A stretch of 64,000 bases of DNA from Acetobacter ghanensis (GTDB lineage: Bacteria; Pseudomonadota; Alphaproteobacteria; Acetobacterales; Acetobacteraceae). The notes below the pieces were generated by a model. The model was not told the origin of the DNA and ran no database searches. It was given only the letters and a program-made list of their open reading frames with translations. Of this stretch, positions 46,267 to 55,552 are shown piece by piece; the stretch's first letter is position 1; each line of letters opens with the position of its first letter. A program made the translations under genes and the position numbers. The stretch covers positions 1,948,896-2,012,895 of the forward strand of contig NZ_LN609302.1 of NCBI RefSeq assembly GCF_001499675.1. Reading direction: 5' to 3'.

Positions 46267-46882
46267 TGAACGTTGTATGCTTGCAGGAGCACCACTACCA
46301 ACGACACTTGCGACTGGTGGATCGTAAGATACTTTGGCTTCATCGCAGAATCGGATTCTGTTGACAAAAAATCGTGTCAGTTTGTTTTTTCCTGCGTTTC
46401 AAAGCCTGTCTTTGAGGAAATTGGTGGATGCGTGGATATTTGTCGCCCGAGCGCAACTGCTAGTTCCGTCCCGCCAGATATCCGTTTGTTGCTCAACGGT
46501 ATGGGGGCGGTGCTGCCCATGACGTGACATACATAAATACTATGGAGATGATGGAGCAGTTTGATATGACACAGAACAAGCCTCTGACAGACGTCATGAA
46601 GGTATGGGCTGTCGCCATTCGCGAGCAATCAAAAGTCGCCAGACAAGTAATAGGCAACCTGTTGCACGGTCTATCGCTATTCCGCATGGCTACCCGATAA
46701 AATTCGAACCTTGACTGGACAGAATACCACACGCGAGCCCGCTATACGTAATGCGACAAAGTGTCTTGAACATCCGACTTGAGGTGACTGCCGCCGGCCT
46801 GCTCCAGCATCACTGATGCAGACAGGCAAATCACGAGAGAGAGAAAAAACTTTATGAACTCAGACGAAAATCTGCCATATCA
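46267..46882. other. Gene-poor degraded stretch
   Basis: About 600 bases with no intact gene. One 52-residue frame, 46542-46700 (starts MEMMEQFDMTQNKPLTDVMKVW), continues in another frame as PDKIRTLTGQNTTREPAIRNATKCLEH until about 46780. That could be one decayed gene broken near 46690. I do not recognise it. The rest holds nothing I can support. Confidence 0.35.
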
Positions 46883-47330
46883 TTAGAATTCATAGGAATT
46901 TAATTCCTGCATAATTAATTTATTTCGGATATACTTTTCTTTGAAGTATTCCTGCCTTTTATAGATATTCGAGCAAATTTTTTTCATTTCATTGGATAGT
47001 TCATTTTTCCTTTTCTGAGGAAGATTGCTATCCCATTCTCCCGCCAGGTACTGACAAATATCTGCATCATAGAAAAAGGAGGTAACGTCATCTGGAAAAT
47101 TTTCTTCATTTTTTGCAATGACTGGTGAAATATTTACACAATATAACATGGCAAAAAAAATATTCTAATGACCAGTGTGGTTTATCTTTTTGCCCAACGT
47201 CTATTCTTGGAAATTTAATGAACCGTGGAAATGTCCAGTATGAGGCGAAGGCCGCCTGTCTGTAGCTATTCCTTAAGCAAACAACCCGTTCAAATGAGGG
47301 GTTTTGTTCCCAGCGCTGCCTAGTTATCAT
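46883..47330 (-). pseudogene. Unidentified protein, frame broken at an A8/T8 run
   Basis: Two adjoining minus-strand frames, 47106-47330 and 46883-47149, can be joined if the run of eight A at about 47155-47162 (T8 on the coding strand) is one base shorter. The first then runs KPHWSLEYFF directly into AMLYCVNISPVIAKNEEN. The combined product would be about 145 residues, rich in aromatic residues at the start and Lys/Glu at the end. No signal or motif is recognised. AT-rich composition unlike the neighbours suggests transferred DNA. Function unknown; this may be a real split gene or a homopolymer error. Confidence 0.45.
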
Positions 47331-47400
47331 AGTCCAAGATGGGTATTAAAATGCCGTCTTATCGTTGATCTGAACGCGCTAAAATACCGAAATTTGTTGC

Positions 47401-47412
47401 GGGGGGGGGGGG
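47401..47412. repeat. Run of twelve G immediately before a nuclease start codon
   Basis: Twelve consecutive G lie five bases before the ATG at 47417, exactly where the ribosome binding site should be. Runs this long are prone to slippage and could alter translation start efficiency or promoter spacing. Confidence 0.85.
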
Positions 47413-47416
47413 CGCT

Positions 47417-48825
47417 ATGAGTGGCTATGACCTCTTTGAGGTGCCAGAGGGGTATGAAACTGATATAGTTCTACTTATCGCACCGTATTTCGATCCAAAA
47501 TTCATTAAAAAAATTGCCCAAAAGCTGTCGCCAAAAAAATCAGGATTGTCATTGATGACGGTGTTCAAAGAATAGAGATCGAGAAACTTATTCGTGCCGC
47601 TCCCCGCGTTGCCGACATCAAGGTTGCTCTGGGCGTGGCTGCTGGTCTGGTTCATATCAAAGGCTATTACGTTGAATTTGTGAAATCCAGTGGACGTCTC
47701 CGTCGCCTGAGGCGCTTTTTTTATGGTTCTGCCAATGCGACCGAAGCCGCGTTCCACGGAAGTCGGAATGCTGAACTGATCGCTAGTGTCAATTTATCCG
47801 CAGGTAAAGATAGCGGAATCCTAGATTGCTTGACACATGTCATCGCCGCTGTCGAAAGCAGCCCGAGCGTTATATTAGCCACGACAGTTGGTCCACTGCA
47901 CAACTCTCCTATCCTACATCTTCCGAAGTTCGAGATTACTACGCCGGGACCAGCTCCGGGCTTTGACGCATGGTTGCAACGAGGGGTGCTGGCAGCGAAA
48001 TATCGCGACGTTCAGCAATTCCTTACAGTAAGCGTAGTGCTGCAAAAGCGATTGCAGCAGGACATAGTCGCTGCTGTGTTCTCTAGCAGGGGGCTGCTTG
48101 AACCGGGAGAACGAAATGTCGTTCGGTTTCGCTATATGCGTGAAGTAGAAGATGGGAGTGCATACGAACTTTCTGAGGATGACGATCATGGGCGGACAAG
48201 TGCCACAACCAACCAATGGAAGTCCCGCTACTGCGTGTGGACTCATTTTGACGATTGGCTGTCCGATGACTGCTATCGTGCTCATCGTGCTGACATGGTG
48301 TTGAGGAGCGGAGATCGCCGACGGGCAAAGATCAAAGAATTGAGAAATTGCGGAGAGAACAAAGACTGGGAGCAGGGCCGCAAGACCATTTTCCTGCAGG
48401 CCTTGAGCGATGTATGGACGGAACTCGCGAAGGAAGGGCGACCTAATGACTATCTAAAGGGCGGTCCCCATGGAATTGACCGAGAGCACTACGGTGATCG
48501 CTTCGAGAAGAAACTGCTGACCGACTACCGATTAGCACAAGACAGTGATTTTCGCGCCAGATACATCGACGGTTATGAGTTTCCGGCTATGCTTCGGTTT
48601 CGTCAGGACACGGTGTCATGGGATGACTTTGTGCGATCATGGTGTGAATCAGTGGCGCTAGAAGCTGCTAAAAGGAGACCTTCCTCACTTCTCGCCCGGA
48701 CACTAGTTCTCATCATGGCGGAATTGGGAATTGAGGAACTCGATTCTGCGAAAATCTACGATTGGCTCAGAAAATCGTGGAACAAACCAAATGTGGGCGA
48801 ACTGTTGATTTTCACTGAGAACTGA
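47417..48825 (+). pseudogene. PLD-superfamily-like nuclease, frameshifted and cut by an IS
   Basis: The gene starts at 47417 (MSGYDLFEVPEGYETDIVLL). The reading frame breaks in one of two A7 runs (47507-47513 or 47533-47539), where one more A rejoins FDPKFIKKIAQKLSPKK to IRIVIDDGVQRIE. After that it runs on as a long frame (first ATG at 47635). The signature LVHIKGYYVEF followed by FFYGSANATEAAF...NAELI is the HxK...GSxN half-site of phospholipase-D-like nucleases. The C-terminal domain is unknown. The native sequence stops at about 48802, where the IS21 element begins; the last residues LLIFTEN come from the IS. Proximity to a type I RM operon suggests a defence nuclease. Whether it is still functional is doubtful. 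Confidence 0.6.
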
Positions 48826-48915
48826 CCCGGGTAGGGCGGAAATTTTCATCGAGATTTGACCCATGCCTTCACACTCCCCGGCATCATCTGCTGGGGGGGT
48901 TTTGGAGTGATTGAC

Positions 48916-50439
48916 ATGGAGCTTCTGAGTGTGATCCGCCGGTGGCACTGCCGGGATCATCTTCCGATCCGCGAGATCGAACGCCGGACGGGACTGTCAC
49001 GCAATACGATCCGGAAATATCTCCGGGCACAGAGTATTGAACCGCGGTTCCAGGTCCCCGAACGTCCCAGCCGACTGGACCCGTTTGCTGACAGGCTGAG
49101 GGGATGGCTGGTCCTGGAAGCCGCTCGCCCCCGCAAGAATCGGCGCACGGCGCGACGACTGCATGAAGACCTTGTGGCACTGGGTTATGATGGATCCTAC
49201 GGACGGGTGGCCGCTTTCATCCGGCAGTGGAAACACGAACAGCACCAGGCACGCCAGACAACGGGTCGGGGTGTTTTTGTGCCCCTGTGCTTCCAGCCCG
49301 GGGAAGCGTTCCAGTTCGACTGGGGCGAGGACTGGGCGGTCATTGCCGACCGTCGCGTCAAGCTGCAGGTTGCCCACACCAAACTGTCCTTCAGCCGGGC
49401 CTTCATACTCAGGGCCTATCCCCTACAGACCCACGAGATGCTTTTTGATGCGCTTACCGAGGCCTTCCGCGTGCTCGGTGGCGTGCCGCGGCGGGGTATT
49501 TTTGATAACATGAAGACGGCCGTGGACCGGATTGGGTCGGGCAAGGCGCGTCAGGTCAACCTGCGCTTCATGGCCCTGGCCAGCCATTACCTGTTCGAGC
49601 CGACCTTCTGCAATCCGGCAGCCGGATGGGAGAAAGGGCAGATCGAGAAGACCGTGCAGGATGCCCGGCGCCAGATCTGGCAGGATTTGCCCGTCTTTCC
49701 CGATCTGGGGGCGCTGAATGCCTGGCTGGAAGCCCGCTGCCTGGACCGTTGGGAACGGCTGCGGCATGCTGGATTGCCGTGTAGCGTCTCCGAGGTCCAT
49801 GCAAGCGAACGTCCCCACCTCATGGTGCCGGGGCGTCCCTTTGACGGGTTTGTCGAACAGACCAAGCGCGTCTCACCAACCTGCCTGATCCAGTTCGAAG
49901 GCAACCGCTACAGCGTGCCGGCCTCCTTTGCCAATCGTCCGGTCAGCCTGCGGGTTTATCCTGACAAGCTGCGCATTATCGCCGAAGGGCAAGTTCTGTG
50001 CGTGCATGACCGGATCATCACGCGTTCGCATGGTGTGCCAGGCCGCACGGTGTATGACTGGCGGCATTATCTGGCGGTCATCCAGCGCAAACCGGGCGCC
50101 CTACGCAATGGCGCGCCGTTTACCGAATTGCCAGCCGCCTTCCGGACCCTGCAGGATCAACTGCTCAGGCGCCCTGGAGGCGACCGGGAAATGGCTGAAA
50201 TCCTGGCCCTTGTGCTGCAGCATGATGAGCAGGCTGTCCTCTGCGCGGTTGAACTGGCACTTGAAGACGGCGTGGCGACCAAGACCCATGTTCTCAATAC
50301 GCTTCATCGCCTGATCGATGCCAAGAGAACCGTGGTTCCCCGGCTCGATGCCCCACAGGCCCTGGTGCTCGAACACGAACCGTGCGCCGATACAGGGCGG
50401 TATGACATCCTGCGAAGGGACAGCCGCCATGCGTCATGA
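48916..50439 (+). CDS. istA: IS21 family transposase IstA (copy 1)
   Basis: A 507-residue transposase from the ATG at 48916 ([36 protein letters not shown]). GGAGT lies eight bases upstream; the frame itself opens earlier. The N-terminal HTH is followed by the DDE integrase core ([42 protein letters not shown]). The C-terminal Mu-transposase-like beta domain has [23 protein letters not shown]. It cuts and joins the IS ends and works with IstB. The gene is intact, so the element may still move. The end overlaps istB by 11 bases. Confidence 0.95.
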   Translation: MELLSVIRRWHCRDHLPIREIERRTGLSRNTIRKYLRAQSIEPRFQVPERPSRLDPFADRLRGWLVLEAARPRKNRRTARRLHEDLVALGYDGSYGRVAAFIRQWKHEQHQARQTTGRGVFVPLCFQPGEAFQFDWGEDWAVIADRRVKLQVAHTKLSFSRAFILRAYPLQTHEMLFDALTEAFRVLGGVPRRGIFDNMKTAVDRIGSGKARQVNLRFMALASHYLFEPTFCNPAAGWEKGQIEKTVQDARRQIWQDLPVFPDLGALNAWLEARCLDRWERLRHAGLPCSVSEVHASERPHLMVPGRPFDGFVEQTKRVSPTCLIQFEGNRYSVPASFANRPVSLRVYPDKLRIIAEGQVLCVHDRIITRSHGVPGRTVYDWRHYLAVIQRKPGALRNGAPFTELPAAFRTLQDQLLRRPGGDREMAEILALVLQHDEQAVLCAVELALEDGVATKTHVLNTLHRLIDAKRTVVPRLDAPQALVLEHEPCADTGRYDILRRDSRHAS

Positions 50440-51208
50440 TCCTGCGGCTGCTTCACTTGTGGTCATGCTCCGTGGATTGCGGATGTATGGCATGTCCCAG
50501 GCCACGGCCGACCTCATCGAGCAGGGGGCACCTGCCTTCGAGGCGGCCATCCCCATCCTCTCACAACTCCTGAAGGCGGAACTGGCCGAACGCGAAGTGC
50601 GCTCCATCGCCTACCAGACAAAGACCGCCCGGTTCCCCGCCTACAAGGACCTGTCCGGGTTCTCCTTTGCCGATACGCAGGTCAACGAGCCCATGATCCG
50701 CCAGCTCCATAGCGGGGACTTCATCGAGCGTGCTGAAAATGTCGTGCTGATCGGCGGTCCGGGAACCGGGAAAACCCACCTGGCGACCGCGCTGGCCATC
50801 CAGGCGATCACCCATCACCGCAAGAAGGCGCGCTTCTGGTCAACGGTCGACCTGGTCAATGCGCTCGAACAGGAAAAGACCGCCAACCGGGCCGGGCAGA
50901 TTGCCGACAGGCTGCTCCGCCTGGATCTCGTGATCCTTGATGAACTCGGTTATCTCCCCTTCAGTGCGTCTGGGGGCGCCCTGCTGTTCCATCTGCTCAG
51001 CCGCCTCTACGAGCGCACCAGTGTCATCATCACAACCAATCTGAGCTTCAGTGAATGGGGAGACGTCTTTGGTGACCCGAAGATGACAACGGCGCTCCTC
51101 GATCGGCTGACCCATCACTGTCATATCCTCGAGACAGGAAATGACAGCTACAGGTTCCGCGCCAGCACCGCCGCGTCAAAAAACAGAAAGGACAGATCCT
51201 CTTCTTGA
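50429..51208 (+). CDS. istB: IS21 family ATPase helper IstB (copy 1)
   Basis: A 259-residue AAA+ ATPase from the ATG at 50429 ([22 protein letters not shown]). It carries Walker [15 protein letters not shown], Walker [12 protein letters not shown] and sensor [13 protein letters not shown]. It assists IstA in target selection. The start is chosen because it overlaps istA's end by 11 bases and agrees with the usual IstB N terminus; the frame continues upstream inside istA. Confidence 0.95.
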   Translation: MRHDPAAASLVVMLRGLRMYGMSQATADLIEQGAPAFEAAIPILSQLLKAELAEREVRSIAYQTKTARFPAYKDLSGFSFADTQVNEPMIRQLHSGDFIERAENVVLIGGPGTGKTHLATALAIQAITHHRKKARFWSTVDLVNALEQEKTANRAGQIADRLLRLDLVILDELGYLPFSASGGALLFHLLSRLYERTSVIITTNLSFSEWGDVFGDPKMTTALLDRLTHHCHILETGNDSYRFRASTAASKNRKDRSSS

Positions 51209-51294
51209 CCGCCCGCCCGACTGTGCCTGAAATAGCATCTGGCTGGGTCAATTCCTGATGAAAAACCCGGGTCAGTTCTCAGTGAAAATCAACA

Positions 51295-51786
51295 CATTAG
51301 GGTCTTTTCGCGGCGTGTTCCACGGACGCTCACGCAAGGACAGCGTCTGCTCCCGGAAAGACAGTCTGATCGTCTCTTGCCCTCTTGGCGAGAGACGTTT
51401 CAACTCATGCAAGCGTGGAACCGTTTCTCTACGTTGCGGCTGAATTGGGGGGGCAAACGGACTGTCCGGTTTCGGATAGATACTTAAAAAACCGGACATT
51501 TAAGATCGCAAAATAATCGCAACTAAAATTCCCACTCTATTATATAGAATTATTTAAAATTCTTATCTATCAATCGCTTATAAAATTGGAGACTAACAAT
51601 ACCATGATTGACACCATGTCTTGAGCTGAAAGCGCGTAGACTCTTCCCTTCACTATACAATCACGATTCGCCACAACCACAATCGGACGTAATTGTAGCT
51701 GGGTCTTGGACAGTACTGCGGTTTCAGAACTACACATTGAAAGTCAGGTTCTGCTAGGAGCGGGCATCCGAATACGGGCATCGCCA
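51295..51786. other. Interval between IS copy 1 and the RM operon
   Basis: About 490 bases without an intact gene. It includes a minus-strand frame, 51272-51499, starting MSGFLSIYPKPDSPFAPPIQ, cut by the IS after about 67 residues, which I cannot identify. It also includes the inverted repeat at 51463-51498 and an AT-rich part to 51700. The YgjP-like gene ends at 51787. Confidence 0.4.
51463..51498. repeat. Inverted repeat TGTCCGGTTT / AAACCGGACA
   Basis: Two perfect 10-bp arms are separated by 16 bases (CGGATAGATACTTAAA). The size and arrangement suit a resolvase/serine-recombinase site or a two-site operator. It overlaps the start codon of the truncated minus-strand frame at 51499. Confidence 0.6.
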
Positions 51787-52509
51787 TCAATGATCCCATT
51801 CCTCGTGACCGAGGGGTTCGCTGTTAAGCTCTGCCCTGATAACGCGCCAGCGTGGTATGTGAAGGTCCATCAGCGTGATGAAGCGGTCGCCGTGCGAACC
51901 CTCGATGAAATGCGCGACCTCGTGACACACGAGATAGTCGATACAGGCCGGGGGCTTTTTCGTCAGTTCGAGATTGAGCCAAATACGGTGCGCCGCCGCG
52001 TTGCATGTGCCCCATTTCGTGCGCATCCGCTTGATACCGAACTCGGGGGTGGCAACGTCGTATACTCTAGCCCAGTGATCCACCAGCGGGCCAGCCCGGT
52101 CGCGAAGTTCCTGCCGCTGCCACCGCTGAAACACACGCTCGCGAAAATCACGGTCACAACCGGGAGATGCGGAAAGCTCGATCCGGTCCCCGGTGATTTT
52201 CACCGATGAAGCCCCCTGTCGGTTGATCACCTTGAGCCGGTAGGCCGTTCCGAAATGGAAATGGGTCTCCCCCGACACATAGTCGCGTGCGCTCTGGCGG
52301 GCCTGCGCAGCGAACTTCGCCTGCTGCCGCTTGATCCAGCCCATCCGCGTGACCACGGCCAGTCTGATGGCTTCATCGCTGACGGCAGGCGGCGCTGCTA
52401 CGCGGACTCGGCCATGGGGAGGGTAGACGCCGAGGTGCAGGTTCTTGATCTTCTTGCGTACGATCTCGACATCGATCTCCCCTACCCTGAGATGTTGGTC
52501 AGTATTCAT
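51787..52509 (-). CDS. YgjP-like M48-type metal-dependent hydrolase of the RM operon
   Basis: A 240-residue protein with the YgjP/DUF45 arrangement: VEIVRKKIKNLHLGVYPPHGRVRVAAP at the start, RMRTKWGTCNAAAHRIWLNLEL, and YLVCHEVAHFIEGSHGDRFITLM, which carries the zinc motif HExxH with a following HG. It is a predicted zinc metallopeptidase or SprT-like hydrolase. The start overlaps hsdR's end by 11 bases, so it is the last gene of the type I RM operon, a widespread arrangement whose reason is unknown. Confidence 0.85.
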   Translation of the reverse strand: MNTDQHLRVGEIDVEIVRKKIKNLHLGVYPPHGRVRVAAPPAVSDEAIRLAVVTRMGWIKRQQAKFAAQARQSARDYVSGETHFHFGTAYRLKVINRQGASSVKITGDRIELSASPGCDRDFRERVFQRWQRQELRDRAGPLVDHWARVYDVATPEFGIKRMRTKWGTCNAAAHRIWLNLELTKKPPACIDYLVCHEVAHFIEGSHGDRFITLMDLHIPRWRVIRAELNSEPLGHEEWDH

Positions 52510-55500
52510 TCTGTTTGACCACCAGATCGAAGATCAACTCGGCGAGCGCCGGGTCATCGATGTGCCGTGTGATGGCTCTCTTCACCTCCCGCTCCTTGAA
52601 GATATTGCCGCGCCAGTCTGCCTTCTTGGTCCGCCGAATGTCGTCATCGACGGCGACGGTAAGTGCCTCATCCTGCCCAAGGTTGTCGAATAGGGCACGC
52701 TTGCCGGGGCTGTTGACCGATACAGGGTAATTTCCACCCGTCTCGGGCGCGCGGACCTTTTTCGCCAATTCCACGATCTTGGCGAGGTATTCCGCGTAGT
52801 CGATGGCCTCGGCCTTGCGCTGCCTGACCAGTGCATCGAGCAGGTCCGACATCTGCTCATAGTATTTGGGATTGAGCGGGTTCTCGTCGATGATCAGCTT
52901 GCGGACATTGTTTTCAATAGTTTCCGCGACTGCCGATTTGTCCCGTTTGATCCGTTCGGGGAGTGCATCAATGGCGTCCTCGCCACACTCCACGATGAGT
53001 TCGACGAGCGACATGTCATCGAACGCCGAAACCACTTCGCTGTCGTCGGCCCGAATGTACGTGTCGATCAGGTGCCGCATGGCGGGCTCGAACATCTTGA
53101 GATCGACATAATCGCCGCTAGCGAGCTTTACCTCACTGCGGACCTTCTCGAAATGCTCGACCTCAGCCTTGAGGGCTGCGGCTGCGCTGATGTCGTATCC
53201 CGCCTCTTCGAGGTCGTTGGCAATCTCGGCATAGGCACGGATCAGGGAGGCCGTGAGCTTGTAGAGCGTTAGGCGCTTCGGCTCGTTCTCCTTCAGCGCG
53301 TCCTTGTCCGAGGTGTCGGCGGCGCAGAAGTAGTGGAGGAAGGCAGGCGTATCGCGCGGAGGAGCAACCGGCTCGCACAAAGCCCGCAAAGCTTCCAGCA
53401 CCTCATCCAGACGCTGCTGGGCCTTTTTCAGGCGGTTTTCCAACAGCCCCTCGACATCCTTGGGGTCATAGCCCTCAAACGCCCCCGAGGTGTAATCGGT
53501 GATTGCGCCCTCAATGCTACGGAAGAGGTCTTTGTAGTCGATGATATGGCCGTATTCCTTGTCATCGCCGTCGAGGCGATTGACGCGGCAGATGGCTTGG
53601 AAAAGCCCGTGATCCTGCATCTTCTTGTCGATGTAGAGATAGGTCGCTGACGGAGCATCAAAGCCGGTCAGCAACTTATCGACCACGATCAGCAGTTTCA
53701 TCTGGCCAGGGGACTCGATGAAGCGCTTCTTCACCTCCTTCTCGAAGGCTTCGGGCTCCTTGCCCCCGAGCATGCGGTTGTAGGTCTCGTATTTCCGCAG
53801 ACGCTCGGTCAGGCCCTCGCCATCACCTTCGCCCTTCACATCGCTTGGGCTGGGCTTGTAGCTGGTGATGATCGCGCACTTGTCCTTGAGTGGCGTTTTT
53901 TCGAACAATTCGTAGAACTTACACGCCTCGTAGATGCTGCCCGACACCAGCATGGCGTTGCCGCGACCGCTGGCGAGGCGATCCTTCAACTCCATATCCA
54001 TCAGGATGTCGGCGACGATCTTTTCGAGGCGAGACTGGCTGGACAGCACCGCCCTCATCGTTCCCCAACGCTGTTTCAACTGAGCCTTGGCGAGGTCGCT
54101 CAAGCCCTTCGTCTTGGCCTCGAACCATTGGTCGATCTTCTTGGGGGAGGTAATTTCCTGATCGATGTCACGGGCTTCATACCGCAGGTCGAGTACCACG
54201 CCGTCCTCGACCGCCTCGTCAAAGCGGTAGGTGTGGATGTAGGGGCCGAACACCTCAAGGCTGGTCTTCTTGTCCTCCTTGAGGAGCGGGGTGCCGGTGA
54301 AGCCAATGAACATCGCATGCGGCAGGATAGCCTTCATCGCCTCATGGAGTTGCCCCGATTGGGTACGATGACACTCATCGACGAAGACATAGATATCGCC
54401 CTTGGGCGAAAACCCAGCCATGATCGACTTCTGGATGTCAGCGACAAAGCTCTCGACATCATCCTCGTCCTTGCCGCCGAACTTGTGGACGAGCGAGCCG
54501 AGCAGCCACGGACCTGTATCGTTCAGTCGGGCGATCAGGTCCGCGCCGCTCTTGGTGCGGTGAATGTCCTCGTCCACGCCCTTGAACACCTTCTCGATCT
54601 GCTCATCGAGTTCGGTGCGGTCGGTGATGATGAGAACCCGAGAATTGGGCACATTTTCGCGTATCCACTTTGCCAGCCACACCATGGTGAGGCTCTTGCC
54701 CGAGCCCTGCGTGTGCCAGATGATGCCGCCCTTGCGGGCGCGGACATGCTCCTGCGCGGCGCGGATGCCGAAATACTGGTTATGGCGGCATACCTTTTTG
54801 GTGCCTGCGTCGAACACGATGAAGTCGTGCAGCAGTTCGAGAAACCGATCCTTGCGGCAAACATGGATCAGATCGCGGTCAAGCGGGCTGCTGGGTAGGC
54901 CGGGGGCTTCCTCGGGCTCTTTCCACTGAAGGTAGTATTTTTCGCGGGTTTCCGTGGTGCCATATCGGAGGCCCTCGGTGTCGTTGCCCGCCATGACAAG
55001 CTGCATGGTGGAGAAGAACGGGCGGATGAACATCGACTTCTGGTTGTCGAGGTTCTGCCGGATGCCCTCCGAAACGGAAACCGTGGAGCGCTTGAGTTCC
55101 AACACGCCAAGGGCGATGCCGTTCACATAGAGCACGATGTCCGGGCGCTTGGTGCTGCTCTGGGTGTCCGCGCCGCTGACCGTCACTTCCTCGGCAATGG
55201 CGAAGTGGTTGGCTTCGGGGTTCGCCCAATCGATCAGGCGGATCGTGTGGTAATTCTCGCCCGCTCCGGCAGAGACCTTCATCCCATAGCGCAGCAGTTC
55301 GTAGACGGATCGATTGACATCGTAGGGAATGCGCGAGCTATCGCCCGCAGCCCGCTGCAACTCGGCAATGGCGCGAGTGATCAGCGCGTCATCGTATTGG
55401 CCAGCCAGCCACGCGCGAAGAAAGCTCTCTTCGATGTTTCGGTTGTTAGGCCGTTCGTGCCAGTTCCCCAGATAGTCATATCCGAGGGTCTGTGTGAACA

Positions 55501-55552
55501 GCTTCACCACCCGCTTCTGGGTCGCGCGCTCGATCTGGCCGATAATGCTCAT
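52499..55552 (-). CDS. hsdR: Type I restriction endonuclease subunit R
   Basis: A 1,017-residue HsdR. The N-terminal nuclease domain has RPDIVLYVNGIALGVLELKRS (PD-ExK type: Asp and ELK). The Snf2-like translocase has Walker A HTQGSGKSLTMVW, DECH box IYVFVDECHRTQSG, motif III MFIGFTGTPLL, and later helicase motifs (VVDKLLTGFDAPSATYLYID, QAICRVNRL). The C-terminal region is helical and contacts the methyltransferase. It cuts DNA far from an unmodified HsdS site after translocation. The start overlaps hsdS's stop as ATGA. Confidence 0.95.
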   Translation of the reverse strand: MSIIGQIERATQKRVVKLFTQTLGYDYLGNWHERPNNRNIEESFLRAWLAGQYDDALITRAIAELQRAAGDSSRIPYDVNRSVYELLRYGMKVSAGAGENYHTIRLIDWANPEANHFAIAEEVTVSGADTQSSTKRPDIVLYVNGIALGVLELKRSTVSVSEGIRQNLDNQKSMFIRPFFSTMQLVMAGNDTEGLRYGTTETREKYYLQWKEPEEAPGLPSSPLDRDLIHVCRKDRFLELLHDFIVFDAGTKKVCRHNQYFGIRAAQEHVRARKGGIIWHTQGSGKSLTMVWLAKWIRENVPNSRVLIITDRTELDEQIEKVFKGVDEDIHRTKSGADLIARLNDTGPWLLGSLVHKFGGKDEDDVESFVADIQKSIMAGFSPKGDIYVFVDECHRTQSGQLHEAMKAILPHAMFIGFTGTPLLKEDKKTSLEVFGPYIHTYRFDEAVEDGVVLDLRYEARDIDQEITSPKKIDQWFEAKTKGLSDLAKAQLKQRWGTMRAVLSSQSRLEKIVADILMDMELKDRLASGRGNAMLVSGSIYEACKFYELFEKTPLKDKCAIITSYKPSPSDVKGEGDGEGLTERLRKYETYNRMLGGKEPEAFEKEVKKRFIESPGQMKLLIVVDKLLTGFDAPSATYLYIDKKMQDHGLFQAICRVNRLDGDDKEYGHIIDYKDLFRSIEGAITDYTSGAFEGYDPKDVEGLLENRLKKAQQRLDEVLEALRALCEPVAPPRDTPAFLHYFCAADTSDKDALKENEPKRLTLYKLTASLIRAYAEIANDLEEAGYDISAAAALKAEVEHFEKVRSEVKLASGDYVDLKMFEPAMRHLIDTYIRADDSEVVSAFDDMSLVELIVECGEDAIDALPERIKRDKSAVAETIENNVRKLIIDENPLNPKYYEQMSDLLDALVRQRKAEAIDYAEYLAKIVELAKKVRAPETGGNYPVSVNSPGKRALFDNLGQDEALTVAVDDDIRRTKKADWRGNIFKEREVKRAITRHIDDPALAELIFDLVVKQNEY

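Larger units (their letters stand above)
48803..51294 (+). mobile_element. IS21-family insertion sequence, copy 1
   Basis: A 2,492-bp element bounded by perfect inverted ends TGTTGATTTTCACTGAGAAC and complement, with istA and istB inside. Each end also holds a second related repeat (TTTTCATCGAGATTTGACCC at 48843-48862; the right-hand pair at 51245-51264 and 51269-51288), the multiple transposase sites typical of IS21. No target-site duplication is seen: the left flank is GGGCGAAC, the right CATTAGGG. It cuts the PLD-like gene on the left and a short frame on the right. It is identical as far as I compared (proteins and ends) to copy 2 at 58692-61183. Confidence 0.93.
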
